Positions 7,206 through 14,200 are shown, numbered from the stretch's first letter. The stretch: DNA of 18,139 nucleotides from Dehalococcoidia bacterium UBA7891 (GCA_002500485.1 DLRJ01000147.1:1-18139), one strand, 5' to 3'. Notes: generated from the letters alone by a model not told the origin. Made by a program: numbers and translations.

Positions 7206-7772
7206 TTACACTCTTTCTCTTGGTTGATGATGCAACCAGGAGGATGAGTTGTTGGAGGTTCGAAGCCAAGAATTTACAAAGGCCCCTTTCTCATCTTCTA
7301 TTTCCACCCCCAACCCATCAGCAAGTCTATTCATAAAAGCAAACATAGCCGTTATCATGACTATCGAAAGAATCTGATTGTCTGACAACCCTGCCTTTCT
7401 AAGAGTTTGGATATCGTTTTCCGTCATCTCAGAAGGCTCTTTGGTCAACTTTTCTACATATTCAACTATAGCCAGTGTTTCATCATCTAAAACAGCGTCA
7501 CCATAATCCTGCATCACAATAGATGCCATTTCGGGATCCTCTGTCGCCTGGCGGAGATACTCTCCGTGGGATACAGTTCAATATTTACAGTGATTTATAG
7601 AGGAAACTACGGTCGCTATTACTTCTTCTTGAGCCCTAGTCAATGCGGAGGAGCCAAAACTAATTTTATTCCCCATATCCCACACCGCATTCATCGCTTC
7701 TTCATTTATCGACATGCATTTAATGACATTAGCAATATCGGCATATTTAGGATCTTCTTTTACCCAGGACAA
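7206..7772 (-). CDS. AhpD-like peroxidase-related protein, probable selenoprotein with CxxU motif (in-frame TGA at 7578-7580)
   Basis: Reading through one TGA gives a 188-residue protein of the AhpD/carboxymuconolactone-decarboxylase superfamily ('peroxidase-related' branch), which uses a CxxC pair to reduce peroxides or other acceptors. Residues 1-64 carry 'LTRAQEEVIATVVSSINHCKY', the helix ending at the first redox Cys (C62). The TGA is codon 65, where the family has the second Cys. In the same frame follow 'TVSHGEYLR' and the family's 'LTKEPSEMTENDIQTLRKAG' and 'FMNRLADGLGVEIE'. The start is a TTG with GGGAGG 8 bases upstream, and an in-frame TAG immediately before it rules out a longer protein. 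A SECIS-like hairpin follows the TGA. The alternatives are a nonsense mutation or sequencing error (TGT/TGC to TGA). No selenium genes are in the window. It follows the sulfite-oxidase remnant by 36 bases. Confidence 0.8.
7541..7576 (-). promoter_or_regulatory. Candidate bacterial SECIS element
   Basis: Immediately after the TGA on the minus strand, CGGAGA (7566-7561) pairs with TCTCCG (7557-7552) around a GTA loop, or AGTAT if the A-T pair opens. The loop G is at 7560, 17 bases beyond the TGA. CTGT (7576-7573) and ACAG (7544-7541) form a lower stem, with a CC/GG pair between. A hairpin starting within this distance with a G in the first two loop positions matches the bacterial SECIS pattern recognised by SelB. 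Folding was done by eye. Confidence 0.65.
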
Positions 7773-7808
7773 CTAATGAGCCTCCCTATAGGCGAATTTG
7801 ATTGCCAG

Positions 7809-8327
7809 CTAAGACGAAACAACTATTTTTATAGGTTTCGAGCCGTTTACGGCGTAGCCCAATTCATTCCAAACCGATTCTAGGGGCTGTTGCTCTCCAT
7901 CGCTATTGGTGGCTCTAGATAAAAGGATGTGTTCACCAGGTGTATTTGGGGTCCATTTATAATTCCACTGCTGCCATGAATATTGTTCTGAAGGGCCTAT
8001 AAGTTTGGCTTCATGCCAACTGTTCCCGGAGTCAACAGAAACCTCTACTTTCGCTATGTCTGTCCGACCCGACCATGCGTTGCCGCTGATGTGATAATCA
8101 GCACAGCATTTCAAAGATTCATTTTCGGCAGGAGAAGTTATAGTTGATTTTACCTGCATTTCCTCTACGGGTTTTTCGGTTCCGTCCTTATACTTAAGGA
8201 TGTACTTCTCTCCTTGAAAAGTACCATAGTAAGGTTCTGTTCCCACAGTTTTTAGCCCAGAAGCATTAACATCATTCATTTGCCTGCACATCTCCTGAAT
8301 AATAGCTATTATCGAACAAACCACCAA
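7809..8327 (-). pseudogene. C-terminal remnant of a sulfite-oxidase-family molybdoenzyme
   Basis: The 172-residue frame matches the end of the sulfite oxidase family. It begins with the junction segment 'YGTFQGEKYILKYKDGTEKP' (about 34-53) and 'MQVKSTITSPAE', followed by the whole Ig-like Mo-co dimerisation domain: 'GNAWSGRTDIAKVEVSVDSG', 'SWQQWNYKWTP', 'GEHILLSRATNSDGEQQP'. The roughly 250-residue molybdopterin-binding domain with the Mo-ligating Cys is absent. An in-frame TGA lies 18 bases upstream of the first (TTG) codon, and only about 115 bases separate it from the intact RRM gene, so the catalytic part has been deleted. A later ATG at 8279 with AGGAG upstream could still allow expression of a stand-alone domain. 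It is called a remnant because no catalytic activity is possible. Confidence 0.68.
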
Positions 8328-8330
8328 CTT

Positions 8331-8358
8331 ACCTACAATATTTCACAGCATTGTAGGT
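8331..8358 (-). other. Perfect stem-loop upstream of the sulfite-oxidase remnant
   Basis: ACCTACAAT (8331-8339) and ATTGTAGGT (8350-8358) form a 9-bp perfect stem with a 10-base loop. It is the second of two hairpins between the RRM gene and the remnant and ends just before the remnant's first codon. It may be a terminator or leader structure; no clear U-run follows. Confidence 0.4.
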
Positions 8359-8394
8359 CAGTAGATAATTAGTAATCGACGGGGTATTCCGGGT

Positions 8395-8431
8395 AACCGG
8401 GGAGCCTTACTGATTTGCAAGGCTCTCGGTT
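8395..8431 (-). terminator. Stem-loop 3' of the RRM gene, possible terminator
   Basis: AACCG + GAGCCTT (8395-8399, 8402-8408) pair with AAGGCTC + CGGTT (8419-8425, 8427-8431), with a small internal loop, 11 bases after the RRM stop codon. The position suggests the transcript end or a stabilising structure. In the minus direction no U-run follows, so intrinsic termination is doubtful. Confidence 0.4.
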
Positions 8432-8442
8432 TTCGCAAAAGC

Positions 8443-8694
8443 CTATCTGGGTTCTCTAGGCCGAGCCTCATTAACTCTAAGATCACGACCCATGAAATCA
8501 TTGCTATCCAAAGCTGCAATAGCCTCTTTCGCTTGATCATCATCGGCCATTTCGACGAATCCAAATCCTTTGGATCTACCTGTGTCCCTGTCAGTGATGA
8601 CACGAACTGCGCTCACCTCGCCGTACCTAGCGAATAAATCTCTTAAATCATCTTCCCCAGTCCCGTACGAGATATTTCCAACGTATATGTTCAC
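8443..8694 (-). CDS. Small RRM-type RNA-binding protein
   Basis: An 83-residue protein that is a single RNA recognition motif, as in the small glycine-rich or cold-induced RNA-binding proteins of cyanobacteria and other bacteria. RNP2 is 'IYVGNI' (residues 3-8) and RNP1 is 'KGFGFVEM' (about 42-49), with the aromatic residues that stack on RNA bases. The helix 'EDDLRDLFARYGEV' and the closing 'GRDLRVNEA' are also standard. It starts with GTG and has an AGGA sequence about 10 bases upstream. A short basic tail (ARPREPR) replaces the glycine-rich tail of some relatives. It probably binds mRNA during cold or stress adaptation, inferred from the family. Confidence 0.93.
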   Translation of the reverse strand: MNIYVGNISYGTGEDDLRDLFARYGEVSAVRVITDRDTGRSKGFGFVEMADDDQAKEAIAALDSNDFMGRDLRVNEARPREPR

Positions 8695-8754
8695 TTCTTC
8701 TCTTCCTGCTTCTAAACTAATGGATATGCAAAATTGCCTATCCTGCTAACAATA

Positions 8755-8781
8755 AGTATAAAATTCTACCACAGTTGGCAA
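8755..8781 (-). promoter_or_regulatory. Candidate promoter of the RRM gene
   Basis: On the minus strand TTGCCA (8781-8776) and TATACT (8760-8755) are separated by 15 bases, somewhat short of the ideal 17. Initiation near 8748 would leave about a 50-base leader, a length compatible with cold-responsive control, though no such element is recognised. The rest of 8695-8859 shows nothing further. Confidence 0.35.
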
Positions 8782-8859
8782 CCCCTTACCCACTAGATAT
8801 CTATTTTAGACAAATGAAGGGTGTCAATCTGGCATTATTTATACCAAATTATCTTTGGC

Positions 8860-10071
8860 CTATATCACTTTATAGCCTGTCGATTGAACAGACATTATCT
8901 TACTCTCATCCCAGGGGTGAGCCCTGGCTACTTCCTCATTGATGTCAACTCCCCAGCCGGGTTTATTTGGTACTGTCATATATCCGTCTATTACTTCGGG
9001 GGTGGAAGTGGTTAAATCATCCTTCCATGGAACATCGTCGATATCTATTTCCATTATCCGAACATTGGGTAATGAAGCACATAGTGAGGCACTAACAAAT
9101 GTAGACAGATGACTATAATAATTGTGAGGGGCCACATTATGCTGAAATACTTCGGCTAAGTCTCCAACTTTTTTGGACTGACTGAAGCCATTCCACGGAA
9201 CATCGATCATAAACATGTCCGCGGAATGATTTTCAAAATAAGGCAGGTAATCACTCATGTAAAACAGGTTCTCTCCGGTACAAATCCGAGTATCGGTAGA
9301 ATCTTTAATCTGCCTTAAACTCAAAGGATCATACATATCGATTTCTAGCCATAACATGTCAAATTTCTCGAGCACTTTAGCGATTCTCAAACAAGCTTCT
9401 GTTTTAAAATGAAAATTTAAATCCAAATTAATATCTATATCATCACCAACAGCATCTCTAAAAGTGCCAATAAGCGTTTCTATATGGGGAATTAGCCATT
9501 TTGGAGCTATTTGATCTGTACTTCCAGCCCCACCAAAAGAGCCTCCTCCAAATGTTGCATTCTGGCCGGGAAGCAACACATTGGTTTTCAGAGCTGTAAA
9601 CCCTTTGCTTTTAACTTCTTTACCTAACCTAGTAACATCATCCCAAGTCTCTATAGGCGGAGTTCCTAGAATATCCGTATGCCTGATCCTGCTCGAACCA
9701 CAGTGAGACCAATAAACTCTCACTTTATCTCTAGTTGGTCCGCCGAATAACTCTGCCACAGATATATTTAATGATTTAGCTTTAATATCAATAAAAGCAC
9801 AATCCAACCCTGCTAAGGCCTTGGCAGCTATCCCGCCTTTACTGGCTCTTGTTCCTATATACATTTCTTGAAATCTCATTTCAAAGGCACACGGGTCTTT
9901 GCCAATTAACACAGGTTTCAAATCCCTGATAACACCTTCAATCCCGTGCGGAGATTTTCCATCACTACATTCTCCCCAACCTGTAATACCTTCGTCAGTT
10001 TCAACTTTAACAAAGGTCCAGGGTCGCCAGCCAGCGTCCACTATCAACGTATCTATATTGGTTATTTTCAT
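8860..10071 (-). CDS. Enolase-superfamily enzyme, mandelate racemase / muconate lactonizing type
   Basis: A 403-residue (beta/alpha)7-barrel enzyme that abstracts the alpha-proton of a carboxylate and stabilises the enolate on Mg2+. The N-terminal capping domain is about 1-115 ('ETDEGITGWGECSDGKSP'). The metal ligands appear as D217 ('INLDLN'), E243 ('LWLEID') and E267 ('CTGEN'), and a probable acid/base histidine is H316 ('APHNYYSH'). The second-strand motif is 'LKTN' (K162, N164) instead of the KxK of mandelate racemase, so a sugar-acid dehydratase is more likely than a racemase. An AGGGGG Shine-Dalgarno lies 6-7 bases before the ATG. It stands alone, 108 bases after the acyltransferase gene. 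The substrate cannot be assigned. Confidence 0.9.
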   Translation of the reverse strand: MKITNIDTLIVDAGWRPWTFVKVETDEGITGWGECSDGKSPHGIEGVIRDLKPVLIGKDPCAFEMRFQEMYIGTRASKGGIAAKALAGLDCAFIDIKAKSLNISVAELFGGPTRDKVRVYWSHCGSSRIRHTDILGTPPIETWDDVTRLGKEVKSKGFTALKTNVLLPGQNATFGGGSFGGAGSTDQIAPKWLIPHIETLIGTFRDAVGDDIDINLDLNFHFKTEACLRIAKVLEKFDMLWLEIDMYDPLSLRQIKDSTDTRICTGENLFYMSDYLPYFENHSADMFMIDVPWNGFSQSKKVGDLAEVFQHNVAPHNYYSHLSTFVSASLCASLPNVRIMEIDIDDVPWKDDLTTSTPEVIDGYMTVPNKPGWGVDINEEVARAHPWDESKIMSVQSTGYKVI

Positions 10072-10124
10072 TAAATTACCCCCTGATTAGTAGCATTTTT
10101 ATAAAGTTAACAATTTTGTCGACA

Positions 10125-10136
10125 GAAATGCATTTC
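10125..10136. repeat. 12-bp perfect palindrome upstream of the enolase-superfamily gene
   Basis: GAAATGCATTTC is a perfect palindrome 54 bases before the ATG of the minus-strand enzyme. A TATAAA at about 10097-10102 (minus strand) could be the -10, putting the palindrome in the upstream regulator zone. This is weak evidence for an operator. Confidence 0.25.
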
Positions 10137-10179
10137 CATCTGTTTAGCACCCCTTCTTCCTGCTCCAAAGTATGACATT

Positions 10180-11445
10180 TTAATGAGACAGTTCGATGCC
10201 ACATTCAGTACAAAATCGTTCCGGATTTTGTAAATTCGTTCCACAGGCAGAACACACATTTCCAAAATTCGATCCCCGGTGTCGTTTACCGTTCAAAAAT
10301 AGGCCTATGAAAGTAGCACGTACAAAATACCGATAAGTTACTAGGCAAACCCCAGCAGTAAAACTTGTTGCTATGACAAATTTAATTTCTGGGTATATTG
10401 GCCACCCAAACATGAAGAATGTCGTAAATGCGACGACAGGTAAATGAATCAGATACATCCAATATGAACCATCGGAAATAAATCGGGAAAAACGACTATA
10501 AGAACCAAATTTGTCTTCCGCCAAACCGATAAATCCAATTGAAAACAAGACGGCACCAATAGTTTCCATACTATACCGTGTCAGTACAAATAGACTTACA
10601 TCCGGAGCTGGGTTTTCTCCTATCCCCGTTTGATAAATCACTTCCGTTATATCTTTGACTCCTCTCATATCGAACGCTATATACAAAGAAAAGATGAAAA
10701 TAGCGATTAATAAATAGTATTTCCATTCCCTTTTTATGAAAGAAAACAAAGAGGGATTTTTATAGAGGCTAAAGCCAAAGAGGAAATATAACCCACTACC
10801 AAAAGGATTTATTATTAACTCTCCTCCTGCCCATAAATTAGTTATTCCGCATGCGAGCATAAATCCGATTGGGAATTTAGATTTAAAAATGATTACTGCT
10901 ATAACGTTTTTAAGTTTATAAAGAAATGAGGTTAATACCTCCAACCTGTTGCCATTTAACAGGCGCATTAAAGCAACAAAGGATTTGCTGAGCATTCGAA
11001 ATAGAGTCGAAAATAAGACAAATATTAAAAGATGCCATAAAAACCACAAATGAAAAGGCTGACCTGTATTCGAGTAGAAAAAGTAAAATTCCCCGGTTTG
11101 TCCATATTTCCAAATCCAAGGTAGTGTTAGGCTCATAACAGGAAAAAATACCGCGATAGGTAGCCCAACTCGCAAAAACCGGTTATTACACCAGAACATC
11201 CAGGACTTACGAGTAATAATCAAATTAGCAAAAAAACCGGCTAACATGAAAAACAATGGCATTCGCCACATATGGATGAATTCGAAAACAATCTTTATCG
11301 GGTATGAAGAACTATTATCAGAAGGCCAAATGGATGACGGGATACCCGGAATGTATGGAAGGGCAGCATGAAGGACTATTCCCAAAACCATTGCCGTTCC
11401 CCTCAAGGCATCTAGCCCATGATACCGAGTCCTTGAGTTGTTCAT
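10180..11445 (-). CDS. Membrane acyltransferase (family 3) with C-terminal zinc ribbon
   Basis: A 421-residue integral membrane protein of the acyltransferase-3 family (OpgC/OafA/NolX-like), which moves acetyl, succinyl or other acyl groups onto glycans or similar acceptors. It opens with 'YHGLDALRGTAMVLGIVLHA' (R15, H26 conserved in the family) and 'MPLFFMLAGFFA' near 60-73, followed by about ten hydrophobic helices and 'SDGSYWMYLIHLPVVAF' in the last third. Residues 398-415 add a zinc ribbon, CxxC-x10-CxxC (C398, C401, C412, C415, 'FCTECGIEL'), which is not part of the family core and would be cytoplasmic. The gene lies 24 bases after moaC, on the same strand. The start has only a weak GAAGAG sequence. 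The acceptor is unknown. Confidence 0.86.
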   Translation of the reverse strand: MNNSRTRYHGLDALRGTAMVLGIVLHAALPYIPGIPSSIWPSDNSSSYPIKIVFEFIHMWRMPLFFMLAGFFANLIITRKSWMFWCNNRFLRVGLPIAVFFPVMSLTLPWIWKYGQTGEFYFFYSNTGQPFHLWFLWHLLIFVLFSTLFRMLSKSFVALMRLLNGNRLEVLTSFLYKLKNVIAVIIFKSKFPIGFMLACGITNLWAGGELIINPFGSGLYFLFGFSLYKNPSLFSFIKREWKYYLLIAIFIFSLYIAFDMRGVKDITEVIYQTGIGENPAPDVSLFVLTRYSMETIGAVLFSIGFIGLAEDKFGSYSRFSRFISDGSYWMYLIHLPVVAFTTFFMFGWPIYPEIKFVIATSFTAGVCLVTYRYFVRATFIGLFLNGKRHRGSNFGNVCSACGTNLQNPERFCTECGIELSH

Positions 11446-11469
11446 GTTTGCTCTTCAGGACCGGTCGCC

Positions 11470-11964
11470 TTATGCGGAAGGAGGTTCAGAGACAAAATTA
11501 CCTGATTGCCCTCCTGATTTGGTAGCAAGCCATACCCTAAAGTTCATACTTCTATCGACAGCTTTGCACATATCATAGATCGTGAGTGCGGTTATAGAGG
11601 CTCCTGTCAATGCTTCCATCTCAACCCCAGTTTTTCCATTGGTTTTAACGATAGAGGCGATTTTAACCCTCTTATTTTCTTCATCCAATTGAATATCTAC
11701 CTTTACCTGGCTGATTGGTAAGGGATGACATAGTGGTATCAATTTAGAGGTTTCCTTAGCAGCCATTATGCCAGCGATACGAGCCGTGGCTATCACATCT
11801 CCTTTATCAAAAGAATTGTCCCGAATCAGAGCTATGGTTGCTTCCTCCATATATACCTCGGCTTTCGCCTCGGCAATTCTCTCTGTGTTTGGCTTTGATC
11901 CTACATCAACCATATTGGCAGCGCCGGCTTTATTAACATGAGTTAATTTTTTTTCTGTAGACAC
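11470..11964 (-). CDS. moaC: Cyclic pyranopterin monophosphate synthase MoaC
   Basis: A 164-residue cytoplasmic enzyme that converts the MoaA product (3',8-cyclo-7,8-dihydro-GTP) to cyclic pyranopterin monophosphate in molybdenum cofactor synthesis. Signature segments are 'MVDVGSKPNTERIA' (18-31), 'KGDVIATARIAGIMAAK' (54-70), 'LIPLCHPLPI' (75-84, H80), 'KTGVEMEALTG' (111-121) and 'IYDMCKAVDR' (129-138, D131 and K134), ending in 'KSGGQSG'. The frame stays open further upstream into rnhA, but family alignment and a GAGGAG Shine-Dalgarno 6-7 bases before the GTG at 11964 fix this start. It is 31 bases after rnhA in the rdgB-moaA-rnhA-moaC run. Confidence 0.95.
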   Translation of the reverse strand: MSTEKKLTHVNKAGAANMVDVGSKPNTERIAEAKAEVYMEEATIALIRDNSFDKGDVIATARIAGIMAAKETSKLIPLCHPLPISQVKVDIQLDEENKRVKIASIVKTNGKTGVEMEALTGASITALTIYDMCKAVDRSMNFRVWLATKSGGQSGNFVSEPPSA

Positions 11965-11995
11965 TTTTGGCTCCTCTGATGTAAATATTATGCTG

Positions 11996-12424
11996 CTATC
12001 TTTCTTTAGCCACCCTTGAGGCTTCCCTATACGCCAATTGGTCCGCTTCTTCATTAAAACGATCACCAGAATGACCTTTCACCCATTCCCATTCAACGTT
12101 CCTAGCCTCTACCTCGTTATCTAACTGAGGCCATAAATCTTGATTTTTCTTTCTCTTCCAATTCTTAGTCATGGTATTTATGACGTAGGTTGAATCAGAA
12201 AAAATTCTCACATCGACATTTCTAGGAATGGTTCTTAAAGCCTCAAGCACCGCCGTAATCTCCATTCGGTTATTGGTGGTGTTTTCTTCTGCTCCATGAA
12301 GTTGTTGTTTTTTTCCATTTTCAAAAATGACGGCCCCCCAGCCGCCAGGACCAGGGTTCCCCAGGCATGCACCATCGGTATATATAACTATTGGAATTTC
12401 TCCTAAGTTATTTCTATCCTCCAA
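11996..12424 (-). CDS. rnhA: Ribonuclease HI
   Basis: A 142-residue RNase HI, which cuts the RNA strand of RNA-DNA hybrids. The catalytic carboxylates are all present: D17 in 'YTDGAC', E55 in 'NNRMEIT', D77 in 'FSDSTY' and D128 in 'NEEADQLA', with the mobile H118 in 'VKGHSG'. The basic 'KNWKRKKNQDLW' segment (87-98) is the substrate-handling region seen in the E. coli enzyme. The likely start is TTG at 12424, overlapping the last 11 bases of moaA, with GTGGAG about 10 bases upstream, which suggests translational coupling. Its presence between two molybdopterin genes is a matter of operon layout, not of shared pathway. Confidence 0.95.
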   Translation of the reverse strand: MEDRNNLGEIPIVIYTDGACLGNPGPGGWGAVIFENGKKQQLHGAEENTTNNRMEITAVLEALRTIPRNVDVRIFSDSTYVINTMTKNWKRKKNQDLWPQLDNEVEARNVEWEWVKGHSGDRFNEEADQLAYREASRVAKER

Positions 12425-13430
12425 TGTGATACATCTCCACTTTTTTTCTTTTTACTGTTTTTTCAGATCGTTCTTCAGAATAACGATCCTCTCTCTTACC
12501 CCAGATCCCAATGATGGTGTTTCTGATTTCATCATCAGTAGATCCGTTTCGTAACCATTTCCTTATATCAGTCCCTGATTCTGCAAAAAGGCAGGTGACC
12601 GCTTTTCCTTCCGGAGACAGTCGCATCCGTGAGCAGTCTCCACAAAATGGCTGGGATACTGAAGAGATAACACCAAATTCTCCTTGCCCATCTTTATAGC
12701 GATATCTTTTGGCGACTTCCCCAGGGTAAGTAGGACCTACCGGATCAGCAGGAAATCTTTGTCTTATTATGTCAACAATTTCGTTAGCAGGAACAACCTG
12801 CTCTAGCTTCCAATCATTTAACGTCCCAACATCCATATATTCGATAAACCGAGGAGTGTGCCCATTACTCCTGCACCACTCTGCCAACCCCACAACAGTG
12901 TGATTGTTGACTCCCTTTTGTACAACAGCGTTAATTTTAATTGGGTTCAACCCTGCTTCTTTCGCTGCCTTTATTCCATCTAAAACCCGAGCAGTGCTAA
13001 ATCCTCTTCCATTCATCTTCTGAAAAATGTCGTCGTCGAGGGAATCAAGGCTAACGGTAATCCGGTGCAACCCTGCGTCTTTCAATTTTTGTGCATACCC
13101 AGATAGCAAATAGGCATTTGTCGTCATAGCTAAATCTTCGACACCATCCACAGATGCAATCATACCTACCAATTGCTCTATGTTTTGACGTACTAAAGGC
13201 TCCCCTCCAGTGATTCTCACCTTTGTGACCCCTAGTCCAACAGCAATATTTACAATGCGAGTAATTTCCTCAAAAGTTAGCAGATCTGCCCGGGGAAGAA
13301 ATTCATACCGATCTCCAAAAATTTCTGCCGGCATACAGTACGGACATCGAAAGTTACAACGATCCGTAACAGAGATTCTTAAATCTCGCAGTGGTCGGTT
13401 GAATGTGTCAAATATTGGGATGTTTCCCAT
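12414..13430 (-). CDS. moaA: GTP 3',8-cyclase MoaA
   Basis: A 338-residue radical SAM enzyme that performs the first step of molybdenum cofactor synthesis, rearranging GTP to 3',8-cyclo-7,8-dihydro-GTP. The N-terminal 4Fe-4S cluster motif is CxxxCxxC at C25, C29 and C32 ('TDRCNFRCPYC'). 'RITGGEPLVR' and 'SLDSLDDDIFQKMNG' follow, and the second cluster is ligated by the C-terminal 'FCGDCSRMRLSPEG....TCLF' (CxxC-x13-C). The protein ends in the Gly-Gly pair needed for MoaA activity. An extra basic stretch (SEKTVKRKK) lies just before the end. It begins 2 bases after the rdgB stop and overlaps rnhA, so it is translated as part of a compact operon. Confidence 0.96.
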   Translation of the reverse strand: MGNIPIFDTFNRPLRDLRISVTDRCNFRCPYCMPAEIFGDRYEFLPRADLLTFEEITRIVNIAVGLGVTKVRITGGEPLVRQNIEQLVGMIASVDGVEDLAMTTNAYLLSGYAQKLKDAGLHRITVSLDSLDDDIFQKMNGRGFSTARVLDGIKAAKEAGLNPIKINAVVQKGVNNHTVVGLAEWCRSNGHTPRFIEYMDVGTLNDWKLEQVVPANEIVDIIRQRFPADPVGPTYPGEVAKRYRYKDGQGEFGVISSVSQPFCGDCSRMRLSPEGKAVTCLFAESGTDIRKWLRNGSTDDEIRNTIIGIWGKREDRYSEERSEKTVKRKKVEMYHIGG

Positions 13431-13432
13431 TT

Positions 13433-14068
13433 TTAGTCTTCAAGGAGACTAAAAATATTTTCTTTCATATAAGTTATCGCCTTTCTCATAGCTTCTCCCC
13501 TGTGGCTAACGGATTCTTTTTCTTGTGAGGTCAATTCTGCCAAGGTCCTGTTTTTTTCAGGAAAGAAAAATAGGGGATCATATCCAAATCCATTCCTTCC
13601 TTTCGCATTCCTGGTAATCCTGCCCTCAATTTTGCCCTCAAATGTCACAACAGTATCATCAATAGGGTTCCATAGAGCAACAGCACATCGAAACCTAGCT
13701 GTTAGTTCGTCTTCTGCTATTCCATTTAGATTTGATAACAACAGTCGATTCCTATCATGGTCATTCTTGCCGTCACCGCCATATCGGGCCGAATAAATTC
13801 CAGGTAACCCCCCTAACGCATCTACTTCTATTCCGGAATCATCCGCCAGAGTTAATCTACCGGCTAATTTGCCATAGGTTTCGGCTTTCAAAATAGCATT
13901 TTCTTTGAAAGTTGTTCCTGTTTCCTCCACTTCTTCAACCACTCGGACTTGTTCAAGAGAAAGAGGCTTATAGGCGCTGTTGGACAACATTTCTGACATC
14001 TCATCCATCTTTCCTGAATTACGCGTTGCGATCACTATTTCAATTGGCAGGTTGATAGTATTTTTCAT
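13433..14068 (-). CDS. rdgB: dITP/XTP pyrophosphatase (RdgB/HAM1)
   Basis: A 211-residue house-cleaning enzyme that hydrolyses dITP, ITP and XTP to monophosphates, keeping deaminated purines out of nucleic acids. Family motifs in order are 'IATRNSGK' (13-20), 'TTFKENAILKAETYG' (52-66), 'ADDSGIEVDALGGLPGIYSARYGG' spanning 75-98 with the catalytic Asp pair D76/D77, 'GFGYDPLF' and 'SHRGEAMRKA' near the C-terminus. The ATG at 14068 has no Shine-Dalgarno, but a TATAAT ends 6 bases before it, so the mRNA may be leaderless. It is the first gene of the run with moaA, rnhA, moaC and possibly the acyltransferase. Confidence 0.95.
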   Translation of the reverse strand: MKNTINLPIEIVIATRNSGKMDEMSEMLSNSAYKPLSLEQVRVVEEVEETGTTFKENAILKAETYGKLAGRLTLADDSGIEVDALGGLPGIYSARYGGDGKNDHDRNRLLLSNLNGIAEDELTARFRCAVALWNPIDDTVVTFEGKIEGRITRNAKGRNGFGYDPLFFFPEKNRTLAELTSQEKESVSHRGEAMRKAITYMKENIFSLLED

Positions 14069-14074
14069 AGATTA

Positions 14075-14080
14075 ATTATA
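14075..14080 (-). promoter_or_regulatory. TATAAT -10 placing the transcription start at the rdgB ATG
   Basis: A perfect TATAAT on the minus strand is followed by TTAATCT-type spacing of 6 bases and then the rdgB ATG. Transcription would begin at or next to the A of ATG, giving a leaderless message, consistent with the missing Shine-Dalgarno. The -35 region (AATGAA at 14103-14098) is poor. Confidence 0.5.
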
Positions 14081-14106
14081 TTCGATTGGTGTTTTTATTC
14101 ATTAGG

Positions 14107-14128
14107 ATAAGTTACCTCAGGTACTTAT
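14107..14128. repeat. Inverted repeat in the rdgB / CoA-transferase divergent spacer
   Basis: ATAAG-T-TACC (14107-14116) and GGTACTTAT (14120-14128) form 9 bp with one bulged T and a TCA loop. It lies between the two divergent -10 boxes (14075-14080 and 14150-14155), a typical place for an operator acting on either gene. Confidence 0.4.
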
Positions 14129-14149
14129 TCAGAGAATTCTCACCTCCTG

Positions 14150-14155
14150 TATAAT
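14150..14155 (+). promoter_or_regulatory. TATAAT -10 of the CoA-transferase operon
   Basis: A perfect TATAAT on the plus strand lies 45 bases before the GTG start at 14201. The -35 region is weak (ATTCAG at 14127-14132 with a 17-base spacer). The leader would be about 40 bases. Confidence 0.45.
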
Positions 14156-14200
14156 TTGATTTTAGGCTTATTTGCCACATATTGGCCCAATATTTAAGGA

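Noticed and set aside
7206..7529. A separate 107-residue protein starting at the ATG at 7529
   Set aside because: It is the C-terminal half of the AhpD-like protein in the same frame as 7578-7772; conserved family sequence between the TGA and this ATG (TVSHGEYLRQ) would be lost, and the ATG has no convincing Shine-Dalgarno.
8358..8603. Minus-strand frame overlapping the RRM gene
   Set aside because: It is an out-of-frame shadow of the RRM coding sequence with no recognisable domain.
11965..12066. Longer MoaC start extending into rnhA
   Set aside because: The extra 34 residues do not resemble MoaC, and the GTG at 11964 has a well-spaced GAGGAG and matches the family's normal N-terminus.
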